DNA of 64,000 bases from an uncultured SAR86 cluster bacterium (GCA_902608115.1 CACLMT010000005.1:1-64000), one strand, 5' to 3'. Counted from the stretch's first letter, positions 46,555 to 56,111 are shown. Notes: a model not told the origin generated them from the letters alone. Program-made: numbers and translations.

Positions 46555-47979
46555 ATGGAAGAAAAAAATATGCAAAAAATCTTAAATAAACAGAAAGAAC
46601 ATTTTATTAAAAATGGCCCACCTTCATATAAATTAAGAATAGATAGATTAGAACGAATGAAATCACTAATTATGGAAAATCGATATAAATTTGTTGATGC
46701 ATTGAATGAAGATTTTGGTGTTAGATCAAAAAATCAATCAATGATAACTGATGCATATACAATTGTTCCAACAATTGAATATTGTAAGAAAAATTTAAAA
46801 AAATGGATGTCGCCATCTAAAAGAAAAGCAAATTTTCCTTTTGGTTTAATTGGGGCTAAGGCTCAGGTTCAGTATGAGCCTGTGGGGACTGTTGGTATGA
46901 TTTCACCTTGGAATTTTCCAGTAAATTTAACTTTTGCTCCGCTTGCATCTATCTTTTCTGCAGGAAATCAAGTGATGCATAAGCCAAGTGAATATACAGA
47001 AAACACATCTAATTTGCTTAAAGAACTTTGTGACGCTTCATATGATGAAGAAGAGTTTGCAACAATTTTAGGTGGTCCAGATGTCGGTTCTACTTTTTCA
47101 AGTCTTAAATTTGACCATTTGTTATATACAGGTAGTGGTGCTGTGGGTAAATATATTATGAAAGCTGCAGCAGAAAATTTAGTTCCCGTTACATTAGAGC
47201 TTGGAGGAAAATCACCAGTAATTGTTAGTAATTCTGCTGAATCTACAACAGCTGCAAAAAGAATTATGTTGGGTAAAACACTTAATGCTGGTCAAATATG
47301 CTTAGCACCAGATTATGTGATGGTGCATTCAGAAAAAAAGGATGAGCTGGTATCTGATATGAAATCTGCAGTTGCTGAATATTATCCAGACATAAAACAT
47401 AACGATGATTACACATCCATTGTTAATGAAAAACATTACGATAGACTGCAAAGTCTTCTAAATGATGCGAAACAAAAAGGTGCAGAAATTGATGAAATCA
47501 ATCCATCGAATGAAGATTTTTCACAACAAGAATCCTTTAAAATACCCCCAACTTTAGTAATGAATCCAACTGAAGAAATGAAAATTATGCAAGAAGAAAT
47601 ATTTGGACCTTTATTACCTATTAAAGAATTTACTGATATTGATGATACTGTTGGTTATGTTAATTCAAAAGATAGACCTTTGGGATTGTATTATTTTGGA
47701 AATAACTCCGAAGAAGAGAATAAAGTAATCTCTCGAACAAGTTCGGGTGGCGTCTCTGTGAATGATGTTATCGGCCATTTACAACAAGAAGATCTTCCAT
47801 TTGGAGGGGTTGGACCATCTGGCTCAGGTAGATACAAGGGTGAGGAAGGCTTTAAAAACTTTAGCAATGCTCGAGCTGTGTATAAACAAATTGGACCTCG
47901 TTTTGATAAACTACTTTCAGCAATTAGACCTCCATACAAAGGAGACATTGAAAAAATTCTGAAGCAAATAGCAAAATAA
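46555..47979 (+). CDS. Aldehyde dehydrogenase, coniferyl-aldehyde-dehydrogenase-like
   Basis: NAD(P)-dependent ALDH, 474 residues, which is the short length of the coniferyl aldehyde dehydrogenase/fatty aldehyde dehydrogenase group. The conserved Asn is in SPWNFPVN, the catalytic Glu in LELGGKSP, and the Cys in NAGQICLAPDY (about residue 250). The long, basic C-terminus (IGPRFDKLLSAIRPPYKG) matches membrane-associated fatty aldehyde dehydrogenases. It follows the dienoyl-CoA reductase-like SDR by 24 bases with a GAGGAA ribosome-binding site. Confidence 0.9.
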   Translation: MEEKNMQKILNKQKEHFIKNGPPSYKLRIDRLERMKSLIMENRYKFVDALNEDFGVRSKNQSMITDAYTIVPTIEYCKKNLKKWMSPSKRKANFPFGLIGAKAQVQYEPVGTVGMISPWNFPVNLTFAPLASIFSAGNQVMHKPSEYTENTSNLLKELCDASYDEEEFATILGGPDVGSTFSSLKFDHLLYTGSGAVGKYIMKAAAENLVPVTLELGGKSPVIVSNSAESTTAAKRIMLGKTLNAGQICLAPDYVMVHSEKKDELVSDMKSAVAEYYPDIKHNDDYTSIVNEKHYDRLQSLLNDAKQKGAEIDEINPSNEDFSQQESFKIPPTLVMNPTEEMKIMQEEIFGPLLPIKEFTDIDDTVGYVNSKDRPLGLYYFGNNSEEENKVISRTSSGGVSVNDVIGHLQQEDLPFGGVGPSGSGRYKGEEGFKNFSNARAVYKQIGPRFDKLLSAIRPPYKGDIEKILKQIAK

Positions 47980-47981
47980 AA

Positions 47982-49220
47982 ATGTCTTCTTTGCCTATTT
48001 TCTTGGGCTATAAGTATTTCCGTTCTAAAAAGGGCGCATTTGCTTCGTTTACTTCTGTTATGGCAATTGCTGGTCTTAGTTTAGGCGTTGCAGCCTTGGT
48101 AATTGTTTTATCTGTAATGAATGGATTTGAAAGAGAATTACAAACAAGAATTTTAGGCGTAGTTCCTCAATTGATAATTAGAAACGATGCGAACATACAA
48201 GATTATGATGAATTAATATCACAACTAACTCAGTTTGAAGATGTAGTATCAGCTACTCCTTATATAGAAACCCAAGGATTACTGAGCGCAAACAATAGAG
48301 CTAGAGGAGTTTTTTTAACAGGAATTATGCCTGATTTAGAATCATCAATTTCAATTTTACCAAAACATGTTTATAGCGGGTCGCTTGAGAAATTAAATTC
48401 AACCGGAGGCATTGTTATAGGAGCATGGCTTAGTAGATATTTAGGGATTGATTTAGGAGATTCTATATCTATTACAACCACTAATCTTCGAACTTCTATA
48501 CTAGGTTCATTTCCTCGTACCCTTGAATTAAAGGTTGTAGGGATTTTTGAATTGAAAGCAGAATTAGATCAATCCCTCGCTTTAATTCACCATGATTTAG
48601 CATCAAATTTACTTAACTTTGTACCTAATGAAACTCAAGGAGTTAGATTAAAAACAACTGATTTATTTAAAGCTGACTTAATAGGTTTCAACCTTATGAA
48701 ATCTAAAGCATTGGCAAACGATAACTATTATTTTACTTCTTGGCAAAAAACTCATGGAACTCTTTTTAGTGCAATTAAATTAGAAAAAAGATTAATTAGT
48801 TTGATGTTATTTTTAATTATAACGGTTGCAGCTTTTAATATTCTTTCAACGCTTGTGATGACCGTAAAATCAAAAGAAAGAGAAATTGCAATACTAAAAA
48901 CAATGGGTTGCAGTAGGCTAGAATTAACGTTTATTTTTTTAACTTTGGGTATGATTATTGGGATATTAGGAATATTAATTGGATTAATCCTAGGTTTATT
49001 TATTACTCCAAATATTAATTTTTTAATTTTATTTATTGAGGGCTTAATTGATAGATCTCTTATGGAAAATTATTTTATTAATTATTTTCCTTATGAGTTT
49101 AGACCTATTCAAATAATTCAAATTATTATTAGTATTATGTTCTTAACTATAATTTTTTCTTATTTTCCAGCAGCAAGAGCTTCAAAGTTAAAGCCAGCAA
49201 CAATATTACGTCATGAATAG
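47982..49220 (+). CDS. Lipoprotein-releasing ABC transporter permease (LolC/E family, possibly LolF)
   Basis: Inner-membrane permease that, with LolD, extracts lipoproteins and hands them to LolA. 412 residues: helix one at about 25-50, a large periplasmic domain, and three C-terminal helices. The first helix region contains GLSLGVAALVIVLSVMNGFERELQTR, of which SLGVAALVIVLSVMNGF is the family signature. Only one permease gene accompanies lolD, whereas E. coli has lolC, lolD and lolE. A single permease working as a homodimer is called LolF. It overlaps lolD by eight bases. Confidence 0.9.
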   Translation: MSSLPIFLGYKYFRSKKGAFASFTSVMAIAGLSLGVAALVIVLSVMNGFERELQTRILGVVPQLIIRNDANIQDYDELISQLTQFEDVVSATPYIETQGLLSANNRARGVFLTGIMPDLESSISILPKHVYSGSLEKLNSTGGIVIGAWLSRYLGIDLGDSISITTTNLRTSILGSFPRTLELKVVGIFELKAELDQSLALIHHDLASNLLNFVPNETQGVRLKTTDLFKADLIGFNLMKSKALANDNYYFTSWQKTHGTLFSAIKLEKRLISLMLFLIITVAAFNILSTLVMTVKSKEREIAILKTMGCSRLELTFIFLTLGMIIGILGILIGLILGLFITPNINFLILFIEGLIDRSLMENYFINYFPYEFRPIQIIQIIISIMFLTIIFSYFPAARASKLKPATILRHE

Positions 49221-49896
49221 ATTACAAGCTTTAAATATTTGTATGACTTATCAGAATTTAAATCATCATGTTCAGGTTCTAGATAATGCATCACTTGATA
49301 TCGATGAAGGCAAATCAATTGGTATTATTGGACCATCTGGATGTGGTAAAACAACCTTTTTGCATATATTAGCTGGCCTTGAAACCCCCTCATCAGGATC
49401 AATTATATTTAATGATGCCAACCTCTTAACTAAAGATGATAATGAATTTACTAGAATCCGTTCTCAGCTTTTTGGATTTGCCTATCAATTTCATTATTTA
49501 TTAGAAGATTTAACAATTTATGAAAATTGTTCAATAGTTTTTCAGATTTCAAAATCCACAAATAAGACTAATCATGAAACAATAATCTCGACACTTGATG
49601 AATTAGGGATATTAAATATAAAAGATTCTTATCCATATATGTTATCCGGTGGAGAGAGGCAGCGTGCAGCTATTGCAAGAGCTATAGTTAATCGACCTTC
49701 ATTTCTTTTAATGGATGAACCAACAGGTAATCTTGATGTTGATAATGCATCAATAATACAAGAACTAACTTTAAATCTATCAAAAAAGTTTAATATGGGC
49801 ATATTGGTTGCAACTCATGATATGAGTTATGCAAATAAATTAGATGAAGTGTATAAAATAGAACATGGAACATTAAAATTTCAAAAAAATGGATAA
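49213..49896 (+). CDS. lolD: Lipoprotein-releasing ABC ATPase LolD
   Basis: 227-residue ATPase, the normal LolD length. Walker A is GPSGCGKTTF, the signature is LSGGERQRAA, Walker B is FLLMDEPTGNLD and the switch His is in VATHDMSYA. The LolD-type FGFAYQFHYLLEDLT region is present. It overlaps both neighbours (eight bases each), so it is in one coupled run with the permease and exbB-like gene. Confidence 0.95.
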   Translation: MNRLQALNICMTYQNLNHHVQVLDNASLDIDEGKSIGIIGPSGCGKTTFLHILAGLETPSSGSIIFNDANLLTKDDNEFTRIRSQLFGFAYQFHYLLEDLTIYENCSIVFQISKSTNKTNHETIISTLDELGILNIKDSYPYMLSGGERQRAAIARAIVNRPSFLLMDEPTGNLDVDNASIIQELTLNLSKKFNMGILVATHDMSYANKLDEVYKIEHGTLKFQKNG

Positions 49897-50491
49897 TATT
49901 TTATTTGCAGGTGGTTGGTTTATTTGGCCTTTATTGGTTTGCTCTGTTCTTTTAATATCTATAGTTTTTGAGAGACTATGGTTTTTACAAAGAAGATTGG
50001 TTGCTCCAAAAGGGTTACACAGACAAGTTCAAAATCTTATATCAAAGAATGCATTAACCGCAGAACTTCAAGATGAAATAGCCACGACTTCTCAGCTTGG
50101 AGATCTACTAATATATTGTTATCAATATCATTCACATCCAAGAAATTTTGTTGAAACAAAAGCAGAAGAAAAAGCTTCTGAAATTTCTCTTATATTAGAA
50201 AGAAATCTTTCTATGTTAAGTACCATAGCAAGCATCAGCCCTTTACTGGGTTTATTGGGTACCGTTGTTGGAATGATAACTGTCTTTGCAAATATTAATA
50301 TAAATGGATCGGCAAATACAGATTTACTTGCAACAGGAATATCTGAAGCTTTAATTACAACTGCATTTGGATTGATAATTGCTGTACCTGCTTTAATTTT
50401 TTATAGATATTTTGAACAAAAAACTGTAAATCTACTTTCTATTCTTCAAGCAAATGCTTCTTTATTCTTAGATTTTATTTATAAAAAATGA
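49889..50491 (+). CDS. exbB: ExbB/TolQ-family proton-channel subunit
   Basis: 200-residue inner-membrane protein with three helices and a cytoplasmic loop. PLLVCSVLLISIVFERLWFL is helix one; the conserved SISPLLGLLGTVVGMITVF and the TTAFGLIIAVPALIFYRYF blocks are the MotA/TolQ/ExbB core that forms the proton channel with ExbD. Together with ExbD it energises TonB-type transport, relevant to the TonB receptor in this window. No tonB gene is adjacent. This position, before msbA and lpxK, is usual in gammaproteobacteria. Confidence 0.9.
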   Translation: MDNILFAGGWFIWPLLVCSVLLISIVFERLWFLQRRLVAPKGLHRQVQNLISKNALTAELQDEIATTSQLGDLLIYCYQYHSHPRNFVETKAEEKASEISLILERNLSMLSTIASISPLLGLLGTVVGMITVFANININGSANTDLLATGISEALITTAFGLIIAVPALIFYRYFEQKTVNLLSILQANASLFLDFIYKK

Positions 50492-50892
50492 AATTTTATA
50501 CAACTAAAGAACGTAATCTTAGTGTTGAAATTACACCATTAATTGATATTGTTTTTTTATTAGTTATTTTTTTTGTAGTTACTTCTAAAATTGAAAATAA
50601 TCAATATTTAAATTTAGATCTTCCAACAACTTCAGCTTTTTCATCTTCAATCTCTAATGTCGATCAAAATATCATTTTATTAGATTCAGGGATATTGGTT
50701 ATCAAAAATCAAGAATTCTCTATATCTTCTATTAATGAAGTAATGAAAGGCATTAATCAAAGTTTTACAAAAACCCAACCAGTTATTTTATCTATTGAAA
50801 ACAAGGCATACCATGAGTGGGTTATAGCTATCATGGAATCGTTGCAAGAGTCTGGATTTCAAAACATACAGATTAAAACTTATACTGATTAG
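50488..50892 (+). CDS. exbD: ExbD/TolR-family proton-channel subunit
   Basis: 134 residues with a short cytoplasmic start, one helix, and a periplasmic domain. The helix segment EITPLIDIVFLLVIFFVV contains the protonatable Asp (ID) that drives the motor. It overlaps the exbB-like gene by four bases (ATGA) and ends two bases before the msbA-lpxK fusion. A TolR role is possible, but no tolA or tolB is near. Confidence 0.92.
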   Translation: MKFYTTKERNLSVEITPLIDIVFLLVIFFVVTSKIENNQYLNLDLPTTSAFSSSISNVDQNIILLDSGILVIKNQEFSISSINEVMKGINQSFTKTQPVILSIENKAYHEWVIAIMESLQESGFQNIQIKTYTD

Positions 50893-50894
50893 TT

Positions 50895-53648
50895 ATGAAT
50901 CCACTTAAAAGATTATTTTCTTATACATTAAGATTTAAATTCTCATTTTTTTTGAGTATTTTAGGTTTTATTTTATTTGCTTCAGCGGATATAGCTGCAG
51001 TTGAATGGATTAGACAAATAATCGCATACATAAACTCAGATAAAACTGACTTTAGTATTTATTTAGTTTTAGCACTAATTTTTATTGCCATAGGAAGAGG
51101 CATAGGTTTTTTTTCAGGAAACTATTTTATGTCTAGAGTAGGGTTTGGAATTGTTCATGATCTACGTTCAGAATTATTTATTAAATTAATAAAACTTCCA
51201 AAAATTTATTTTGACCAAAATCAATCTGGTCAGTTAATAAATAGAATAACCTTTACAACGACCCAAGTTTCTGGAGCTGCTTCTAATGCCATTAAAACTC
51301 TTGTAAGAGAAGGTTTCCTATTAGTTGGTCTTATGGTTTATATGTTTTCATTGAACTGGAAACTAACTTTATTATTATTAATTACAACCCCATTTATAGC
51401 TATTATTGTTTACATTGCTGGTCGTAGACTGAGAAAGTTAGCCAAAACAATTCAAACAGCTATGGGAGATGTAACTCATGTAGCTTCTGAAGCTGTTGAT
51501 GGAAATGCTGAGATTAAATCATTTAATGCAGAAAAGTATGAAACAGATCGTTTTATTGATGCAAATGCAGCCAATAAAAGCCAAAACTTAAAGCTTGAAG
51601 CTACTAGCAATCTTGCAACACCAGTAATTCAATTACTTGTATCAGTATCATTATCGATTGTTGCTTATTTTGCGCTTGGCTCACAATTAGGAATTCAACT
51701 AAGCGCCGAAAATTTTGTTGCATTTATAACAGCTGCTGGTCTTATGGCAAGACCAATAAGACAACTTTCTAATATTAATGCAGTAATTCAAAAAGGTTTA
51801 GCCGCTGCAGTAGAAATATTCGATCAGCTTGACTCCTCTGAAGAAGAAGATTCGGGCGATAGCGTATCTCCTATTATAGGTAATGTTGAATTTAACAATG
51901 TAAGTTTTTCATATAACCCCAATGAAATCGTTTTGAATAACTTAAACTTTTCAATAAATAAATATGAAACAATAGCAATCGTAGGTAAATCTGGCTCAGG
52001 CAAATCTACAATTGCAAATCTTCTATCTAGGTTTTATTCCAACTATTCTGGTGAGATTCTAATTGATGGGGTTTCTATAAAGGATTATCAACTAAATCAT
52101 TTGCGCCAATCAATATCTATTGTGAATCAATCACCTACATTATTTAACGATACTATTGAAAAGAATATTGCTTATGGAGAAGTTGAAGTAAATCAAGATA
52201 AGTTAAAAGAATCCGCAGAGATATCAGGTTGTTTAGAGTTTATTGAAAAATTACCTGAAGGATATCAATCTGAAATTGGTGATGATGGTGTACTTCTGTC
52301 TGGTGGTCAAAGACAAAGAATTGCCATAGCAAGAGCTTTTTATAAAGATTCTCCAATAATTATTTTAGATGAAGCAACATCTGCATTGGACAATGAATCT
52401 GAATTGATTGTCCAAGAATCAATAGAAAAATTAATTAACAATAGAACAACAATTGTTATAGCTCACCGTTTATCCACTATAGAAAATGCAAACACTATTT
52501 TAGTATTAGATAATGGTTTAGTAGCAGAGTCTGGTACACATTCAGAATTATTGAATAATGATGGAATATATAAAAATTTATATCAAAATAAATTTGAAGA
52601 CCAAGATAAATCATCTTCTAAAACAAAGACAAAAAGGCTCCAAGAGTATTTACCAGCATTTACAGAAGAACCATCTCAACAAGGTTATCTTATAGATGCT
52701 TGGTATAAAAAAAGTATCTGGCTTTATTTGTTATCACCTTTCACTATTTTATTTAGTGCGCTAGTAAGATGGAGAAGAAATTCATATATTAAAAATCCAA
52801 AGAAAATTTGGATTTCTTCTGTACCCATAATAGTTGTTGGAAATATTTCTATGGGTGGAACTGGAAAAACTCCACTTGTTAAACATATTGCATCAGAACT
52901 TAAGGATCGTGGATTTAAACCGGGATTAATCAGCAGGGGCTATGGAGGCAAATTTTCTGGAACTCTTGAGGTAACATCTGATATAACATATAAACAAACT
53001 GGCGATGAAGCCCAATTACTTGCAAAACTTCAGTTGCCATTTTTTATAGATAGGAATAGATCTCGTGCAGCAAAAAAACTTCAAGAGTCTTATAAATGCG
53101 ATGTAATAATATCGGATGATGGATTGCAACACTATGCCATGGGTCGGGAGATTGAAATAGCTGTAATTGATGGATTTAGAAGACTGGGAAATGGTTTAGT
53201 ATTTCCTGCTGGACCATTAAGAGAGCCTAAAAGTCGCTTAAAAGAAGTAGATTTTATTGTTAATAATGGGGGCCCTACAGAAGCTAATGAAATTTTAATG
53301 ACCTTAAAACCTGGTAAATTTGTTCATTTAAAATCTGGTAAACAATATTCAATTGATAATTGGCCCATGCATAAACAAGTTCACGCTGTAGCTGGAGTTG
53401 GTAATCCTAATCGTTTTTTCGATTTATTATCGCAACTTGGTTTTGAATTCGATAAAAACCCATTTCCAGATCATCATAAATACAATAAAAGAGATTTATA
53501 TTACTTAGATCATCTTCCAATTTTAATGACTGAAAAAGATGCGTCTAAATGCATACATTTTAATAATTCAAAGATTTGGTATTTAAGTATTGAAGCTAGT
53601 ATAGAATCGCAATTTATAGATAGACTTGAGGAAAAATTAAATGATTGA
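50895..53648 (+). CDS. msbA-lpxK: Fused lipid A flippase / tetraacyldisaccharide 4'-kinase (MsbA-LpxK)
   Basis: A single 917-residue frame joining two lipid A enzymes. Residues 1 to about 565 are MsbA: six helices, Walker A GKSGSGKST near 363, signature LSGGQRQR near 468, Walker B IIILDEATSALD and AHRLSTI. A polar linker of about 35 residues follows (KSSSKTKTKRLQEYLPAF and on). From about 600 it is LpxK: WYKKSIWLYLLSP at the usual LpxK N-terminus, P-loop GNISMGGTGKTP near 652, SRGYGG, and DDGLQH near 741, to the normal C-terminus. The linker codons contain no ATG, GTG or TTG before the LpxK domain, so the kinase cannot be made separately from a usual start. The stop overlaps ycaR by eight bases. 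Confidence 0.93.
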   Translation: MNPLKRLFSYTLRFKFSFFLSILGFILFASADIAAVEWIRQIIAYINSDKTDFSIYLVLALIFIAIGRGIGFFSGNYFMSRVGFGIVHDLRSELFIKLIKLPKIYFDQNQSGQLINRITFTTTQVSGAASNAIKTLVREGFLLVGLMVYMFSLNWKLTLLLLITTPFIAIIVYIAGRRLRKLAKTIQTAMGDVTHVASEAVDGNAEIKSFNAEKYETDRFIDANAANKSQNLKLEATSNLATPVIQLLVSVSLSIVAYFALGSQLGIQLSAENFVAFITAAGLMARPIRQLSNINAVIQKGLAAAVEIFDQLDSSEEEDSGDSVSPIIGNVEFNNVSFSYNPNEIVLNNLNFSINKYETIAIVGKSGSGKSTIANLLSRFYSNYSGEILIDGVSIKDYQLNHLRQSISIVNQSPTLFNDTIEKNIAYGEVEVNQDKLKESAEISGCLEFIEKLPEGYQSEIGDDGVLLSGGQRQRIAIARAFYKDSPIIILDEATSALDNESELIVQESIEKLINNRTTIVIAHRLSTIENANTILVLDNGLVAESGTHSELLNNDGIYKNLYQNKFEDQDKSSSKTKTKRLQEYLPAFTEEPSQQGYLIDAWYKKSIWLYLLSPFTILFSALVRWRRNSYIKNPKKIWISSVPIIVVGNISMGGTGKTPLVKHIASELKDRGFKPGLISRGYGGKFSGTLEVTSDITYKQTGDEAQLLAKLQLPFFIDRNRSRAAKKLQESYKCDVIISDDGLQHYAMGREIEIAVIDGFRRLGNGLVFPAGPLREPKSRLKEVDFIVNNGGPTEANEILMTLKPGKFVHLKSGKQYSIDNWPMHKQVHAVAGVGNPNRFFDLLSQLGFEFDKNPFPDHHKYNKRDLYYLDHLPILMTEKDASKCIHFNNSKIWYLSIEASIESQFIDRLEEKLND

Positions 53649-53808
53649 TAAAGAAATCCTTAATCTTATGGCATGTCTAAAATGTAAATCTGAGTTAATA
53701 GATGAAGGAGATTACTTAAAGTGTTCTAAGTGTAATATTGGATACCCTATAGTAGACGATATTCCTCACATGCTTGAAGAAAGTATATTTTCCTTGGATG
53801 AAAAGTAA
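53641..53808 (+). CDS. ycaR: Trm112/YcaR family zinc-ribbon-like protein
   Basis: A 55-residue protein with the family's four cysteines (ACLKC and KCSKC) and the closing GYPIVDDIPHML. Found between lpxK and kdsB in E. coli and Pseudomonas as well, so position and sequence agree. It overlaps the end of lpxK by eight bases and the start of kdsB by eleven. Trm112-type proteins stabilise methyltransferases; the bacterial partner is not settled. Confidence 0.93.
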   Translation: MIDKEILNLMACLKCKSELIDEGDYLKCSKCNIGYPIVDDIPHMLEESIFSLDEK

Positions 53809-54535
53809 TTTTATAATTATTATTCCTGCACGTGCAGGCTCTGTTAGGCTTCCAAATAAACCATTGACTATGATTCACGGTAAATCTTTGATATCACGTG
53901 TATTTGAATTAGCAAAGAAATCAAATGCTTCAGCCATATATATAGCTACAGATTCAGAACATATTAATGACCATGCAAAATCATTTGGAGCTGATGTCGT
54001 TATGACATCTTCAAATCATAAATCAGGCATGGATCGGATAGCTGAAGCTGCGAAAATTCTTAATTTAGATCCAGAAACTTTAATAATAAACTTGCAAGGT
54101 GATGAGCCTTTTATGCCATTAGAGGTTATAAATACACTTTCAACATTTGTTAATTCAGATAATCAAATTGCAACTGCTTGCATTCCTCTTAAAGATAAAA
54201 AAATTCTCAATAATCTAAATGAAGTAAAAGCAGTAAGATCTCTTTCTAAGCGCGCAATGTATTTTTCTAGATCTGTTATTCCTTACGAATTCATAAATAA
54301 TTTTGATGGTTATTTTAAACATTTAGGAATTTATGCATATTCATTTAAAACTTTACAAGAACTGACTCAACTTGAACAAAGTGATAATGAGATAATTGAA
54401 AAATTAGAACAATTAAGATTTTTAGACAATGGATTTAATATATTTATTCAAAACTATGATTATGAATCAGTGATCGGTATAGACACATCAGAAGATTTAA
54501 AATTGGCTAATAAATTAATTCGACCTAATGATTAA
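53798..54535 (+). CDS. kdsB: CMP-Kdo synthetase
   Basis: 3-deoxy-manno-octulosonate cytidylyltransferase, 245 residues, which activates Kdo for addition to lipid A. IPARAGSVRLPNKPL is the nucleotide-binding start and LQGDEPFMP the second signature; the sugar-binding RAMYFSRSVIPY follows. The ATG within the end of ycaR was chosen; an in-frame TTG eight codons upstream adds residues that do not match the family. It overlaps murB by eight bases. Confidence 0.95.
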   Translation: MKSNFIIIIPARAGSVRLPNKPLTMIHGKSLISRVFELAKKSNASAIYIATDSEHINDHAKSFGADVVMTSSNHKSGMDRIAEAAKILNLDPETLIINLQGDEPFMPLEVINTLSTFVNSDNQIATACIPLKDKKILNNLNEVKAVRSLSKRAMYFSRSVIPYEFINNFDGYFKHLGIYAYSFKTLQELTQLEQSDNEIIEKLEQLRFLDNGFNIFIQNYDYESVIGIDTSEDLKLANKLIRPND

Positions 54536-55505
54536 ATCAAGCGCTATCAAAATTTTAAACTCTTTTGATTTGAAAGTATGTGCAAAGCAATTAATTGTTA
54601 TTGATCATATCGATGATATAAAAAAGCTAAATAATCAGGATTGTAAGAATTTTTTCATTATTGGTGAAGCAACAAATCTGATTATGAACGAATATTATGA
54701 TGGTTCAATAATAAAAGTTGCTATTGATGACATTGTTAAGATTGACAACCAAACGCTTTCAATTGGAGCAGGTTTAAATTGGTTTAAACTTATAGATTAT
54801 TGCCTTAATCATAAATTCTATGGAATTGAAAATTTAACTTCAATACCAGGCACAGTGGGTGCAGCTCCAGTACAAAATATAGGAGCATATGGTGTAGAGA
54901 TATCATCCTTTGTTGACAGTGTGACTTGTTATGATTTTGATACAAAACAAATTCAAGTAATGTCAAATAAGGAGTGTAAATTTAATTATAGGGAATCAAT
55001 TTTTCAATTAAAAAATTCTTTAATTCTTAGAGTTAATTTAAAATTTTCTAAAGAATTCTCACCAATACTTTCTTATCCATCTTTAAGTGATTACATAGTA
55101 ACTAATAATATTAATCCTTCTTCAATAACACCAAAAGCATTATCTAATTTAATAAAAACCATTAGAGAATTTAAACTTCCTGATCCTTCAACATATCCAA
55201 ATGTTGGAAGTATTTTTAAAAATCCAATTGTTAAGACTAACTCTATTGATTCTGATTTTTTATCTGGACACAAATGGAAAGTATCTACCGGATTGATTAA
55301 ATTAAGTGCTGCTAAATTGATTGAATTAATAATTGATAAAATTTCAATTCCACCAACATTAGCAATTTATGAAAATCATTCATTGGTTATTATCAATCTA
55401 GGAGATGCAACATATTCTGAGCTAAAAAATTTGATATCTGATATTCAAAATCTTGTTAAATTATCATTTAATATAAATTTAGAAATAGAACCAAAGATTT
55501 TATAA
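54528..55505 (+). CDS. murB: UDP-N-acetylenolpyruvoylglucosamine reductase
   Basis: FAD/NADPH enzyme of the second committed step of peptidoglycan precursor synthesis, 325 residues. SIPGTVGAAPVQNIGAYG is the FAD-binding signature, YRESIFQ gives the catalytic Arg, NVGSIFKNP the proton-donor Ser, and IYENHSLVI the Glu. Length and order are those of the E. coli (type I) form, though shorter than E. coli's 342. It overlaps kdsB by eight bases and is followed by a LysE-type gene three bases after its stop. Confidence 0.94.
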   Translation: MIKSSAIKILNSFDLKVCAKQLIVIDHIDDIKKLNNQDCKNFFIIGEATNLIMNEYYDGSIIKVAIDDIVKIDNQTLSIGAGLNWFKLIDYCLNHKFYGIENLTSIPGTVGAAPVQNIGAYGVEISSFVDSVTCYDFDTKQIQVMSNKECKFNYRESIFQLKNSLILRVNLKFSKEFSPILSYPSLSDYIVTNNINPSSITPKALSNLIKTIREFKLPDPSTYPNVGSIFKNPIVKTNSIDSDFLSGHKWKVSTGLIKLSAAKLIELIIDKISIPPTLAIYENHSLVIINLGDATYSELKNLISDIQNLVKLSFNINLEIEPKIL

Positions 55506-55508
55506 CAT

Positions 55509-56111
55509 ATGTTTTTTTCTGTTGCTATAGCTCATTTACTTGCTGTCATGTCCCCAGGACCTGACACAGCAATCACATTCCAACAGTCTTTAAATCACGG
55601 TCGATTAGCTGGGGTATATACAGCAGCCGGAATTGGGCTTGGTCTTTTTATGCATTGTTTATTGGCAATTTCAGGAATTTCCTTATTAATTTACAATACA
55701 GATGAAGCTAGATTTTTTATCAAATGTTTAGGCGCTTCTTATTTAATATTTTTAGGAATAACATATTTCATTGGAAATAATTCAAACCCTATAAACAAAA
55801 ATATTATCTTTAATAATCCTTTCATAATAGGTCTTGTCACAAACATTCTGAACGTAAAAGCATTTATGTTTATTGTTTCATTATTTACATTTATTGATCT
55901 ACAACCCAATTCATTTATGTCTTTGATCTATTTATTTTATTTTCCTTTGATTACTTTTATTTGGTTTGCTTTTGTTTCATTTGCTTTAACTCATGAGACT
56001 TTAGGAGTTAGATTTAATAAATATACGAATAAAATTCAGATTGCTTCTTCATTATTTATAATAATACTTGGAGTAATAATTCTCATAGAGACAATTTATG
56101 AAATTTTCTGA
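55509..56111 (+). CDS. LysE/RhtB-family exporter
   Basis: 200-residue inner-membrane protein with six hydrophobic segments. AVMSPGPDTAITFQQSL near the N-terminus is the LysE/RhtB family signature (PGP). Family members export amino acids such as lysine, homoserine or threonine. It overlaps the DUF1285 gene by 14 bases. Substrate unknown. Confidence 0.92.
   Translation: MFFSVAIAHLLAVMSPGPDTAITFQQSLNHGRLAGVYTAAGIGLGLFMHCLLAISGISLLIYNTDEARFFIKCLGASYLIFLGITYFIGNNSNPINKNIIFNNPFIIGLVTNILNVKAFMFIVSLFTFIDLQPNSFMSLIYLFYFPLITFIWFAFVSFALTHETLGVRFNKYTNKIQIASSLFIIILGVIILIETIYEIF

Noticed and set aside
52560-52720. Assembly error joining msbA and lpxK
   Set aside because: Considered, but the frame is open on both sides and through a plausible polar linker, and a single indel would not explain the absence of any LpxK start codon; it still needs read-level checking.
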